DNA of 64,000 nucleotides from Leyella lascolaii (lineage in GTDB: Bacteria > Bacteroidota > Bacteroidia > Bacteroidales > Bacteroidaceae), in NCBI RefSeq assembly GCF_900079775.1, contig NZ_LT556034.1:1-64000 (forward strand). The letters are read 5' to 3'. Position 1 is the first letter of the stretch. The number at the start of each line of letters is the position of its first letter. The notes under the pieces were generated by a model. That model ran no database searches. It saw only the letters and a list, made by a program, of their open reading frames with translations, and was not told the origin of the DNA. The translations under genes were made by a program, and so were the position numbers. This document shows, in pieces, positions 49,269-57,575 of the stretch.

Positions 49269-49464
49269 GAGACGCAAAATCTTGCGTCTCACGAGTAGGT
49301 ATGCGCAAGGAGGGACAGGCATGACGCGCTGATGCTGGATGCGTTTGTTGCTTGTGAGACGCAAGAGTTTGCGTCTCACGGGGAGGTAAGCATTTGTTTG
49401 TCAGCGTATTATAGCGTATGGATATTGGGATGGGCTGGACGGGAGACGCAAGATTTTGCGTCTC
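49269..49464. repeat. RAYT-associated hairpin repeats, right flank (three)
   Basis: Palindromes at 49269-49290 (plus GTAG foot), 49356-49377 (degenerate, GAGTTT centre, without a GTAG foot) and 49443-49464 (minus GTAG foot). The spacer after the first, around 'gcgtttgttgcttgtgagac', matches spacers in the left-flank cluster. Confidence 0.85.
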
Positions 49465-49589
49465 TACTTTTAGGAACAAGCGACATGGCAATGGGGAAAA
49501 TATATAGGGCATGCGGCGGGGCGGAGGGAGCGGCGTACATGTATCGAAAAACAAAAAACGGGGAACGGAAGCATTATTTTGGGCGAGTG

Positions 49590-49620
49590 TTGACATTTAC
49601 CGTTTTTTTTTCTAATTTTG
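49590..49620 (+). promoter_or_regulatory. promoter of the glycan cluster
   Basis: TTG at 49590-49592, 20-bp spacer, TAATTTTG at 49613-49620: an excellent Bacteroidota promoter. Transcription would start near 49625, so the ATG at 49622 cannot be the start. Confidence 0.8.
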
Positions 49621-49714
49621 TATGCTGAACTTCCGCATCCGAAGGCGGCACGACAGGCATATGACTGCGCCGCGCGGCGGGAGGCAGGATGAAGACAAAA
49701 CAACGCACAGCAAT

Positions 49715-50527
49715 ATGAACACACGCCCGAACATGTCCAAGCAACAGGTCGTGGTGTCGCTGACCTCATTCCCAGCAGCGGCGCCCTATGCGGCGAAAGC
49801 CATACAGTCTGTCATCAACGGCTCGGTGACGCCGGACAGGATTGTGCTGTATCTCACGTTCGCACAGTTCGGCACGGAAGGCATTCCTGCGGAACTGACA
49901 AGGATGGCGGAGCAGAACCCTGTATTCGAGATAAGAAACTACGACACGGACATAAGGTCGTACAGAAAGCTCATTCCGGCACTGAGAGACTTTCCCGACG
50001 CCGTGATTGTGACCATAGACGACGATGTGGCATACCACCCCAACATGCTTCGCGACCTGCTCAGGCTGCATGACGAGCTACCGGAGGCTGTCATCGCCCA
50101 CCGCGCAAAGCTGATGAAGCCGGGCATGCCCTACCGCACGTGGACAAAATACCGCTGGTATGACTTCCTGACAAAGCGCATACACCGCAGCTACAGAAAC
50201 ATACAGACGGGTGTGGGAGGCGTGCTCTATCCGCCTGGAGCGCTTAAAAAGGACATGCTCGACGAAGAGCTGTTCACACGACTGGCACCCACCACCGACG
50301 ACATATGGTTCTGGGCGGCGGGCGTGGCTAACGGTACGTACGTGGTGCCGGTGCCCTTCGGACACAACAAGCCCAAGGGACTGAAGAAGCCGAAGGAGCT
50401 GTCGCTGAAAACAGTGAACTACAAGACAGGCACCGACAGGAATGCCGCCGCGCTGAGAGCCATAATGGAGAGGTTTCCGGAAATAGGCGACAGACTCAGC
50501 GAAGAAACCCGGAGCGCAGGACGGTGA
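49715..50527 (+). CDS. glycosyltransferase (GT-A type)
   Basis: 270 aa if started at 49715; 49661 and 49733 are alternatives. 'VVVSLTSFPAAAPYAAKAIQSV' near the N-terminus and 'VIVTIDDDVAYHPNML' near 105-120 with a DDD metal-binding motif. 'TDDIWFWAAGV' in the C-terminal half resembles acceptor-side motifs of sugar transferases. The substrate is unknown; the neighbours suggest a surface polysaccharide. First gene of the plus-strand part of the cluster. The next gene begins after 116 bp. Confidence 0.75.
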   Translation: MNTRPNMSKQQVVVSLTSFPAAAPYAAKAIQSVINGSVTPDRIVLYLTFAQFGTEGIPAELTRMAEQNPVFEIRNYDTDIRSYRKLIPALRDFPDAVIVTIDDDVAYHPNMLRDLLRLHDELPEAVIAHRAKLMKPGMPYRTWTKYRWYDFLTKRIHRSYRNIQTGVGGVLYPPGALKKDMLDEELFTRLAPTTDDIWFWAAGVANGTYVVPVPFGHNKPKGLKKPKELSLKTVNYKTGTDRNAAALRAIMERFPEIGDRLSEETRSAGR

Positions 50528-50643
50528 GCGGCGGACGAACCGCAGGCACAGCCACGCGGGCACGGGAAAGAGCCACGGCAGTGCCTCCGGCAAGGAAGAA
50601 CAGACATAAGGAGATTATCCGGCAACAATACAATGAATATGAT

Positions 50644-51594
50644 ATGGAAAATAAAAATCAAGATATTGACCTCGTATACTTCTGGGTGGACGGCAACGAC
50701 CCGGCATGGCAGGCAAAGCGCAACGCCTTCATCGGCAATGTGAAGGCGACCGACGAGAAGAACTGCAAAGGACGCTACGCCAACAACGACGAACTGAGAT
50801 ACAGTCTGCGCTCGGTAGCCATGTACGCTCCGTGGATACACAGGATATTCATAGTGACAGACAATCAGGTGCCGGAATGGCTGGACACGTCAAACCCCAA
50901 GGTGCGGATAGTGGACCACAAGGAGATATTGCCGGAAGAGAGTCTGCCGTGTTTCAACTCATGTCTGATAGGACATTATGTGTACAGAATACCGGGACTG
51001 TCGGAGCGTTTCCTCATGGGCAACGACGACACCTTTATAAACAGGGAGGTGACTCCAGACTGTTTTTTCAACAGTGAGGGCTACCCCATCATCAGACTGA
51101 AACGCAAGCCGCTGAGAAAACTGCGGTGGTTCTGGCGGGAGAAGATACGCAGAAAACCGCTGAAGAACTACAGCAAGACGGTGGAACGCGCCTCGCGGCT
51201 TGTGGACGAGAAGCTTGGAAAATACTACACGGGCATGCCCCACCACAACATAAACGCCCTCTCGAAGAGCGTGTGCAGGCAGGTGGCGGAGGAGATAATG
51301 CGCGACGAGTTTCTCGCCAACAACAAAAACCACATGCGCAGCAACGACGACGTGCAGAACATCGTGTTCTCCTACGTGGCACTGGCGGAGGGACGGGGCG
51401 AGCTGCGATATGTTACGGACAAGGAATCGATGCTTGTCATGATTCACAAACACCATCATTACAGAAGGTTTGAGGAACGCAATCCGATGCTGTTCTGCAT
51501 GAACGACTCCGAATATGCTACGGATGAGGACCGCATGATGGAGAAAGCCTATCTGGAGAAACGCTTCCCCGACAAATCGGAATTCGAAAAATAA
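50644..51594 (+). CDS. Stealth-type sugar-phosphate transferase 1
   Basis: 316 aa from the ATG at 50644. 'DIDLVYFWVDGNDPAW' is Stealth conserved region 1. 'YANNDELRYSLRSVAMYAPWIHRIFIVTDNQVPEWLD' spans region 2 (read in parts). 'RFLMGNDDTFIN' and 'PHHNINAL' follow as regions 3 and 4. Members such as CpsY and GlcNAc-1-phosphotransferase move sugar-1-phosphate to make phosphodiester-linked capsules. The in-frame extension upstream overlaps the glycosyltransferase and is Arg/Ala-rich, so not used. About half its residues match the next gene. Confidence 0.88.
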   Translation: MENKNQDIDLVYFWVDGNDPAWQAKRNAFIGNVKATDEKNCKGRYANNDELRYSLRSVAMYAPWIHRIFIVTDNQVPEWLDTSNPKVRIVDHKEILPEESLPCFNSCLIGHYVYRIPGLSERFLMGNDDTFINREVTPDCFFNSEGYPIIRLKRKPLRKLRWFWREKIRRKPLKNYSKTVERASRLVDEKLGKYYTGMPHHNINALSKSVCRQVAEEIMRDEFLANNKNHMRSNDDVQNIVFSYVALAEGRGELRYVTDKESMLVMIHKHHHYRRFEERNPMLFCMNDSEYATDEDRMMEKAYLEKRFPDKSEFEK

Positions 51595-51607
51595 GACAAC
51601 AGGACAT

Positions 51608-52555
51608 ATGGCGCACGAAACGATGGACATAGACTTAGTATATCTGTGGGTCGACGGAAACGACCCTGAATGGCTGGCGAAGCACAACGCCTGCGTGGGA
51701 AAGATGGAGGCGAAATCGGCGACCGACTGCAAGGGACGGTATGCCGACAACGACGAACTGAAGTACAGTCTGCGCTCGATAGAGAAATACGCTCCGTGGA
51801 TACACCGTATTTTCATCGTGACAGACAACCAGACTCCGGCGTGGCTCGACACGTCCGACCCGAAGATAAGGATTGTGGACCATTCGGAGATAATGCCTGC
51901 CGTGAGCCGACCGTGCTTCAACGCCACGGTGATAGAACATTTCATATGCGACATTCCGGGACTTGCCGAGCATTTCCTCTTTGCCAACGACGACATGTTC
52001 ATAAACCGTCCGGTGACGCCCGAAACGTTCTTCGCCGAAGACGGACTGCCCATAATAAGATTCAACCGCAGACCGTTCAGGAAGTTCACACTATGGTATA
52101 AGGAGAAGGTGCAGGGCAAGAAGCTGAGCAACTACATACAGATAATACGCAACGCGGCTGAACTTGTGGAGAGGAAATACGGGAAATATTACGGCGGAAA
52201 GACCCATCACAACATTGACGCATACCTGAAAAGCGACTGCCAACACGTGGAGCGGATGTTCAGAAAGGAGATAGAGCCGACGCTCACCAACCATGTGAGA
52301 AGTGCGAACGACATACAGCGCAACCTGTTCGCCTACGTCGCGCTGGCTGAGAAGCGCGCCCATCTGCACTATGTGGGGCAGCGGACGTCGTTCAGACTGC
52401 ACATACAGAACGAGAGCCATTACGCCAAGCTGGAGCGATACAACCCCATGCTGTTCTGCATGAACGACTCGCAGTATGCCGGGGACGCCGACCGCGAGAG
52501 GGAGAAAGCATGGCTTGAAAGGCGGTTTCCGGAGAAATCGAGGTTCGAGAAATAA
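51608..52555 (+). CDS. Stealth-type sugar-phosphate transferase 2
   Basis: 315 aa. 'MDIDLVYLWVDGNDPEW' starts at residue 6, and region 2 is 'YADNDELKYSLRSIEKYAPWIHRIF' (in part). 'HFLFANDDMFINRP' and 'KTHHNIDAY' follow. It lies 13 bp after the first Stealth gene and is clearly a paralogue, with the same C-terminal 'NPMLFCMNDS.YA'. Tandem duplication followed by divergence suggests two different linkages or acceptors. Confidence 0.88.
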   Translation: MAHETMDIDLVYLWVDGNDPEWLAKHNACVGKMEAKSATDCKGRYADNDELKYSLRSIEKYAPWIHRIFIVTDNQTPAWLDTSDPKIRIVDHSEIMPAVSRPCFNATVIEHFICDIPGLAEHFLFANDDMFINRPVTPETFFAEDGLPIIRFNRRPFRKFTLWYKEKVQGKKLSNYIQIIRNAAELVERKYGKYYGGKTHHNIDAYLKSDCQHVERMFRKEIEPTLTNHVRSANDIQRNLFAYVALAEKRAHLHYVGQRTSFRLHIQNESHYAKLERYNPMLFCMNDSQYAGDADREREKAWLERRFPEKSRFEK

Positions 52556-52558
52556 GTC

Positions 52559-53437
52559 TCAGTCGTCCTCAATGTCGTTGAGGTCATACACCTTGAAGTA
52601 TCTTGACGGCACGTTTCTGTTGGTTCCGCTCGCCCTGCCGCGCGCCTGCTTCTCCAGAAACTCCTCATACGACCTCACGGCATAGTGGTTGATGCGTATC
52701 ACGTCCTGCTGCGGCTCGCGCTCGCGGAAGTTCTTTTTAATGGGATTGCCGTGCGAGTCGGCTGCACAGCCTGATATGCGCGCCGCCTCATGACAGCCTA
52801 TCATGTTGAACACACGGCGCGGATCGACAATGCTTTTCACGTGTCTGTTAAGCACATGGGATGGTTGCGAGTGGCTTCTGAACCGCTCCATCATCGTGCC
52901 GGGCAGCCTCTTCTTGGCTCCGCCGCTGCCGTATACGAGCCAGTTTATCTCTACCGCCGGGAACGCCTCGAACCTTCTGAGGAACTCAGGAATGGTACGG
53001 TCTTTCACCGGAACGATGAACTCGTCCAGATCTATAAAGGCTATCCACCGCGCGTCAAAGCGGTGTCTCCTCAGACAGTCGTCGTAAGCGGCAAGCTGAC
53101 GCCTGTAGCCCGGGAACCGTATATACTCCACCAGTCCCGCCCTGACATACTCCTCCAGCACCGACCTGGTGCAGTCTGTGCTCTCGTTGTCATAGATATA
53201 GAACTTTTCAACGCCACGGCTGCGATGCCATTCAATCCATTCCTTGAAATAAGGACCCTCGTCCTTGGCTATGGCGCACACCGCCAGATAATACTGCGGC
53301 TGCGTGTGGTCGTGCCTCAGACGCCATTTCAGCCTTACGGCGTTAAGAAGTCCGAAGCGCAATATGCCCCGCCACCTGTTCCTTGTCATCTTGTGCGGAA
53401 TCATTCCGGCGACTATCTCAGCCATCACCTTATTCAT
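52559..53437 (-). CDS. GT92-like glycosyltransferase
   Basis: 292 aa from the ATG at 53437 (an upstream TTG is less likely). 'YLAVCAIAKDEGPYFKEWIEWH' near 50 and 'WIAFIDLDEFIVP' near 134 with the DxD motif match the GT92 / DUF23 family of beta-galactosyltransferase-like enzymes. Convergent with the second Stealth gene, 3 bp apart, and downstream of the third on its own strand (26 bp between). Confidence 0.82.
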   Translation of the reverse strand: MNKVMAEIVAGMIPHKMTRNRWRGILRFGLLNAVRLKWRLRHDHTQPQYYLAVCAIAKDEGPYFKEWIEWHRSRGVEKFYIYDNESTDCTRSVLEEYVRAGLVEYIRFPGYRRQLAAYDDCLRRHRFDARWIAFIDLDEFIVPVKDRTIPEFLRRFEAFPAVEINWLVYGSGGAKKRLPGTMMERFRSHSQPSHVLNRHVKSIVDPRRVFNMIGCHEAARISGCAADSHGNPIKKNFREREPQQDVIRINHYAVRSYEEFLEKQARGRASGTNRNVPSRYFKVYDLNDIEDD

Positions 53438-53469
53438 AAGCAAGTGTCTGTTAAGGTTAAACGGTCATC

Positions 53470-54462
53470 TCAGCGTTCGAAGCCCGACTTCTCCGGGAGT
53501 ATGCTTTCAAACGCGGCACGTATGTCTGCCATCACCCGGTCGTAGTTACGTATGTGCACATTGTCGTTGAGACATATCAGCGAATAGGACTGGTTGTATA
53601 TCGCCCTTACCGCCTGCCGGGGTCTGACCATGAGCGGAAACATCTTCGTATCGCTGTAAGTGTTGTACGGCTCGAAGTTTCCGCGGCATATCTGCCATGT
53701 CCGGAACAGCTCGGGAGTGAGGTCGTTGAGTGCGCGGAACCTGTTGGCAGATGTCTCGGTAAGCTCCTTTCCCGCTACAGCCCACACCTCTTCGAAAGTG
53801 CTTTTCAGATAAGGCTGGGCGTTGTGCGGCGTGCGCAGGGTGATGAACTTGCCGTAAGGCTTCAGCAGATAGTTCCAGCGCGCCTTCGAGCCATAGCTCT
53901 TATGAAACCACTTGTCGCGGTCGCGCCTCATCACCTCACGCTTGTCGAAATGACGGTTTATTATCTTCAGGTTGTTCTTTATCCTCTTATACCACTGCGA
54001 CCACGACGGATTGTAGAGGAAGGCGGCTATGTCGCATGGCATGCCGTTCCTGAAGAAGCGGGCAGGAGTGATGGTGTTTATGATATAGAAATCGTCGTTG
54101 AAATAGACGAAATGGTCTGCCAGACCGGGTATGCGGTGTATATACCGCTCTATAACAACCGAGTTGTATGTGGGCAGGAATTCCTCCGGGATGTAATCCT
54201 TATGGTTCACCAGATTTATCTTAGGGTTGCTTTCGTCGAGCCACTCCGGCTTCTGACCGCTTGTGACGAAGTGTATCCTGCGCACCCAAGGCGCGAACTT
54301 CTCCACACCGCGGAACCAGTAGCGGAGGAAGCCATTGTCGCGGAAGCGTGCCTCCGACACCCCGTTCTTAGTGTTTTCCTTCCTCCCGGAATACTTCGAA
54401 AAATCCGCCTGCCACTTCGGGTCGTTCATATCAACCCACGTTATAACAAAGTCTATATCCAT
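53470..54462 (-). CDS. Stealth-type sugar-phosphate transferase 3 (divergent)
   Basis: 330 aa. 'DIDFVITWVDMNDPKW' is region 1; 'RFRDNGFLRYWFRGVEKFAPWVRRIHFVTSGQKPEWLD' in parts is region 2; 'DHFVYFNDDFYIIN' is region 3. The sequence differs strongly from the two tandem genes, so it was probably acquired or diverged separately. It has 'TPHNAQPY' where the other two have 'HHNI'. It sits between lpxL-like and GT92-like genes on the minus strand. Confidence 0.87.
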   Translation of the reverse strand: MDIDFVITWVDMNDPKWQADFSKYSGRKENTKNGVSEARFRDNGFLRYWFRGVEKFAPWVRRIHFVTSGQKPEWLDESNPKINLVNHKDYIPEEFLPTYNSVVIERYIHRIPGLADHFVYFNDDFYIINTITPARFFRNGMPCDIAAFLYNPSWSQWYKRIKNNLKIINRHFDKREVMRRDRDKWFHKSYGSKARWNYLLKPYGKFITLRTPHNAQPYLKSTFEEVWAVAGKELTETSANRFRALNDLTPELFRTWQICRGNFEPYNTYSDTKMFPLMVRPRQAVRAIYNQSYSLICLNDNVHIRNYDRVMADIRAAFESILPEKSGFER

Positions 54463-54505
54463 GACACTATAGAATTCCTGTTTATGTTTCTTTTATTTTA
54501 TATTA

Positions 54506-55384
54506 TCATCCCGCCTGCTTTCTGGCATGCTTGAAACGCCGGTGCGTCCACAGATAAAGCTCCGGCTGCCTGCGTATGGCATCCTCGAGCATGCGGAAAT
54601 AGATGGCTGTGAGCTCGAAATCGGGCAACGACGAGGGAGCATCGTGCATCCTCACATACTCAGCCTCGTAATAACCGCGCCTCACACGCCTCACACGGAG
54701 AAACCATGCCTCAAATCCGTAATGCTTGGCTATCTTCTCCGTACCCACAAGAACGGGCACCTCATGATTGAGGAAATGCAGGAAATGACGCGAGTCGCGT
54801 TTCCTCGGCGACTGGTCGGCTATAAAACCGACTACGCATATGCTGCCGGCGCGCGCCTGTTCGTTGATGTAGCGCGCTGTCTTGCGCATCTCCACACACG
54901 TCGCCCCCATACGTTCGCGGTTGCGCATCATGATGCGGTCCACGCTCTTGTTGCGCAGCCTATGGTATATCTCAGCCGATGTGGTGGTCTTCTCGAAATA
55001 CAAAGGCATGGAGGAACACCATTCCCAGTTGCCGAAATGACCCATATACAGCGCGACGGACTTACCCTCCCGCTGCACGGCATTGAACTCATCCATGTTT
55101 ACGAATCGCATCCTCCGCCCCATCTCCTCGCGCGAGATGGTGGTCATCTTGCATGTCTCGAGCAGATTGTCCGCAAAGAAACGGTAGAACTTTTTCTCTA
55201 TATCAAGTATCCCGCGAGCGTCTTTCTCAGGGAAAGACTCCGTGAGATTCCTCCGCACAACCGCACGTCTGTACCTGAACACATAATATATCAGAACATA
55301 CAACACGTCTGATATGACGTACATCACCCCGAAAGGGATGTGCGACAGGAGCTTCAAGAAAAAATACAGCAGATGATATGTCAT
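54506..55384 (-). CDS. lipid A acyltransferase (LpxL/HtrB family)
   Basis: 292 aa from the ATG at 55384, which forms ATGA with the stop of an upstream frame. An N-terminal membrane helix is followed by 'VALYMGHFGNWEWCSSMPL' near 107-125 with the HxxxxE catalytic motif and 'ADQSPRKRDSRHFLHFLN' near 190. The family adds acyl groups to lipid A in the inner membrane. The link to glycan genes suggests an envelope cluster. Confidence 0.9.
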   Translation of the reverse strand: MTYHLLYFFLKLLSHIPFGVMYVISDVLYVLIYYVFRYRRAVVRRNLTESFPEKDARGILDIEKKFYRFFADNLLETCKMTTISREEMGRRMRFVNMDEFNAVQREGKSVALYMGHFGNWEWCSSMPLYFEKTTTSAEIYHRLRNKSVDRIMMRNRERMGATCVEMRKTARYINEQARAGSICVVGFIADQSPRKRDSRHFLHFLNHEVPVLVGTEKIAKHYGFEAWFLRVRRVRRGYYEAEYVRMHDAPSSLPDFELTAIYFRMLEDAIRRQPELYLWTHRRFKHARKQAG

Positions 55385-55635
55385 ATTTCCCAAACCGTTT
55401 TTAAAGTACTTTCATTCATCAACCATATGCCGGATGACACGCCACCGGATGCCGCGCGCTGCCCGGCAAGCCTCATCCTGCGGCTCTGAGACACGGGCGT
55501 CACACCGCCCTTCCGCCTGCGAGAGGCATCTTTCAGGGCGCGTACGGCACCATAAGCCGACAGCATTGCATGCCACGCGGCATCTCCCGCAGACACCGGA
55601 AACACGCCCCGGTAATTCCGGCGCATTATGGTCAT
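55381..55635 (-). CDS. 84-codon leader ORF coupled to the lpxL-like gene
   Basis: Frame from the ATG at 55635 to TGA at 55381, overlapping the acyltransferase ATG by ATGA. Arg/Ser/Gly-rich and without a recognised domain. TACTTTTG on the minus strand (55651-55658) is a -7 box 15-20 bp upstream, so the frame is likely in the mRNA leader. It may be a translational-coupling leader or a chance frame; composition is not convincing. Confidence 0.3.
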   Translation of the reverse strand: MTIMRRNYRGVFPVSAGDAAWHAMLSAYGAVRALKDASRRRKGGVTPVSQSRRMRLAGQRAASGGVSSGIWLMNESTLKTVWEI

Positions 55636-55897
55636 ATTAAGAATATGTTGCAAAAGTAATCTAAAAATCCCACTTTCAGCCTATTTTATGCGCTAAATAT
55701 ACGACATATGCCGTTTTACTGTTAATCTTCGCGTCATACGCGTTGGCATATATCGCGCATGAAAGGTTGCCGCACGACAGGATTACACGTACGGAGTCAC
55801 ATATTGCGGACGGCGTCGCTTCGCCATACAGACTGCCTTACGCCCCTGTCGGGACGCTAAAGGCATAGCGGAATACAGGCATAGGGATAATACGGCA

Positions 55898-56449
55898 TCA
55901 AAGCTTTCCGTTGCAAAAAACCATTTCTTCAAGTTCCGGACTGCCTGAGTCCTTAATCTCTCTGAGAAACAGACGCGCGCACATCTCGGCGTCGTCACCT
56001 GCCCGATGATGCCTTCCGTACGTTATCCCGAACTGTCCGCAGAGATAGTCGAGGGTGTTGCAGCGGAAGTCGTAAAGCTTTCTGGCTGCGCGGAGCGAGC
56101 AGTAATAGGTGACGTCCGGCTTGTCGAGACCGTACAGTTCGAGCGAACTGCGGATGCAGCTGATGTCGAACGCTGCGTTGTGAGCCACAAGGACAGGGCA
56201 CGCGCGAAGATATTCCGATATTTCAGTCCACACCTCCGGGAAGTCAGGCGACATCTCCGTGTCGTCCGGGCGGATGCCGTGTATCTGCGTGTTCCAATAA
56301 CTGTATACATTGCCTTGCGGACGCACAAGCCACGACCGGGTCTCCGCTATCCGTCCGTCACGCACCACGCATATGCCCGCCTCGCATATAGAGGCACGCC
56401 TTCCGGTGGCTGTCTCAAAGTCTATCGCAATGAAATCTATTCCTCGCAT
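55898..56449 (-). CDS. DnaQ-like 3'-5' exonuclease
   Basis: 183 aa from the ATG at 56449. Exo I 'FIAIDFETATG' with Asp10 and Glu12, Exo II 'LVAHNAAFDISCI' and Exo III 'HHRAGDDAEMCARLF' give the DEDDh set. Proofreading or RNase T-like activity. Monocistronic; a TATCTTTG box on the minus strand at 56632-56639 is a likely -7 element. The frame from 56485 to 56449 is not conserved-looking. Confidence 0.88.
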   Translation of the reverse strand: MRGIDFIAIDFETATGRRASICEAGICVVRDGRIAETRSWLVRPQGNVYSYWNTQIHGIRPDDTEMSPDFPEVWTEISEYLRACPVLVAHNAAFDISCIRSSLELYGLDKPDVTYYCSLRAARKLYDFRCNTLDYLCGQFGITYGRHHRAGDDAEMCARLFLREIKDSGSPELEEMVFCNGKL

Positions 56450-56825
56450 ATAAATATCACTCACGTTTTGCATGTCACATGTCACATGAGAGAGAAGGAG
56501 TCACGGGTGCTGAGAGCCTCATCATGAACATGCGCACATAGTTTTCAAAAAATATCTTTACCATGCAGAACGTCCGCATACCCACCCTACACCTGTCGCG
56601 GAAGTATGGACAAGCGGATATTCTGATGGTGCAAAGATACTCATATGTATGTAAACAAACGGCAAGAAAATGATTTTTCTCTTAATAAAGGCATCAGCCA
56701 GAAGCCGGTGACACCGTTACGCGCATCATCATTTTGCGTCCTGACGCCAAATGATGGCAAGACATGGCAGGACTGCACCGGCATCGTTTCATTGAGACTT
56801 ATGCCAGACAGCCTGAACGGACGAG
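56450..56825. other. 376-bp gap between the exonuclease and the GH2 remnant
   Basis: Contains the -7 box noted for the exonuclease and AT-rich DNA. The open frames here have no similarity I can recognise. It may be part of the deletion scar described for 57.6 kb. Confidence 0.4.
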
Positions 56826-57575
56826 TCAGATTACAGAGATGGCAAGCGAACCCGACAATCCTTTCGCGGCATCCTTGACATTCAGAATGATTGTCCCCGG
56901 ACTGTCAGAAGCCTGTACCACAACGACCAGCTTACCGCTGAAAAGTCTCATTTCCGGCTTAGTGAACGGCTGAAGCGACGTGGCATCCCCGTTGCAAGCC
57001 GCCCGGTAGTGCCCTGCTCCTGTCACCTCGAACGTGAGATTGTCGTCAGCCGTAGGTATCTCATTGCCGTCTTTGTCAACAAGACTCACTGTGACAAAGC
57101 ACAGATCGTCACCGTCTGCCCTCAGCCGGGTGCGGTCAGCAGACAGCTTCAGGGCAGCTGCCTCACCTGCTGTAAGCACGGTTTTCTCATCCGTCTTGTT
57201 GCCGTTAGCGTCATAAGCGACGACCTTCAGCTCTCCTGGAGTGTATACCACATCATTCCACATCAGACGATAGCGGTGTGCACGTGCCTCCGCTTCCTCC
57301 GGTGTGGCAGGTTTTCCTTTCTTCCATTCGCCTTCCACGCCAAGGTCTTTACTTCTCTTTCCTTGGCTGACACCGTTGACAAAGAGCTCCGCAACAGGAT
57401 AATCGGTATAACAGAACACAGGTATTTTCTCACCCTCATGTCCTTTCCAGTTCCAGTGAGGAAGCAAATGAAGGGTGTGGTCTTTCCTGTTCCATACCGA
57501 CCGGTAGAGATAATACCGGTCCTTGGGAAGCCCTGCCAGGTCGACAATGCCGAAATAACTGCTTCGGCTTGGCCA
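56826..57575 (-). pseudogene. GH2 glycoside hydrolase C-terminal fragment (fused)
   Basis: About 249 residues that begin in frame after the HisKA segment of the HTCS remnant. 'WPSRSSYFGIVDLAGLPKDRYYLY' (in part) is the end of a GH2 catalytic domain. 'VFCYTDYPVAELFVNGVSQG' is a DUF4982-like domain, and the tail has Ig-like beta strands ('LTFEVTGAGHYRAACNGD', 'VVVVQASDSPG'). Catalytic Glu residues are absent because the 5' part is missing. It is a remnant of a polysaccharide-utilisation enzyme joined to the regulator by deletion. Confidence 0.85.

Larger units (their letters stand above)
49191..49714. other. intergenic region with right-flank hairpins and GT promoter
   Basis: Three hairpins (49269-49464), then AT-rich DNA ending in a strong promoter. 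The 5' part of the long frame that opens at 49622 lies here but is too close to the promoter to be translated. Confidence 0.6.

Noticed and set aside
49622..49714. N-terminal extension of the glycosyltransferase from 49622
   Set aside because: The ATG directly follows the -7 box, so it would not be in the transcript.
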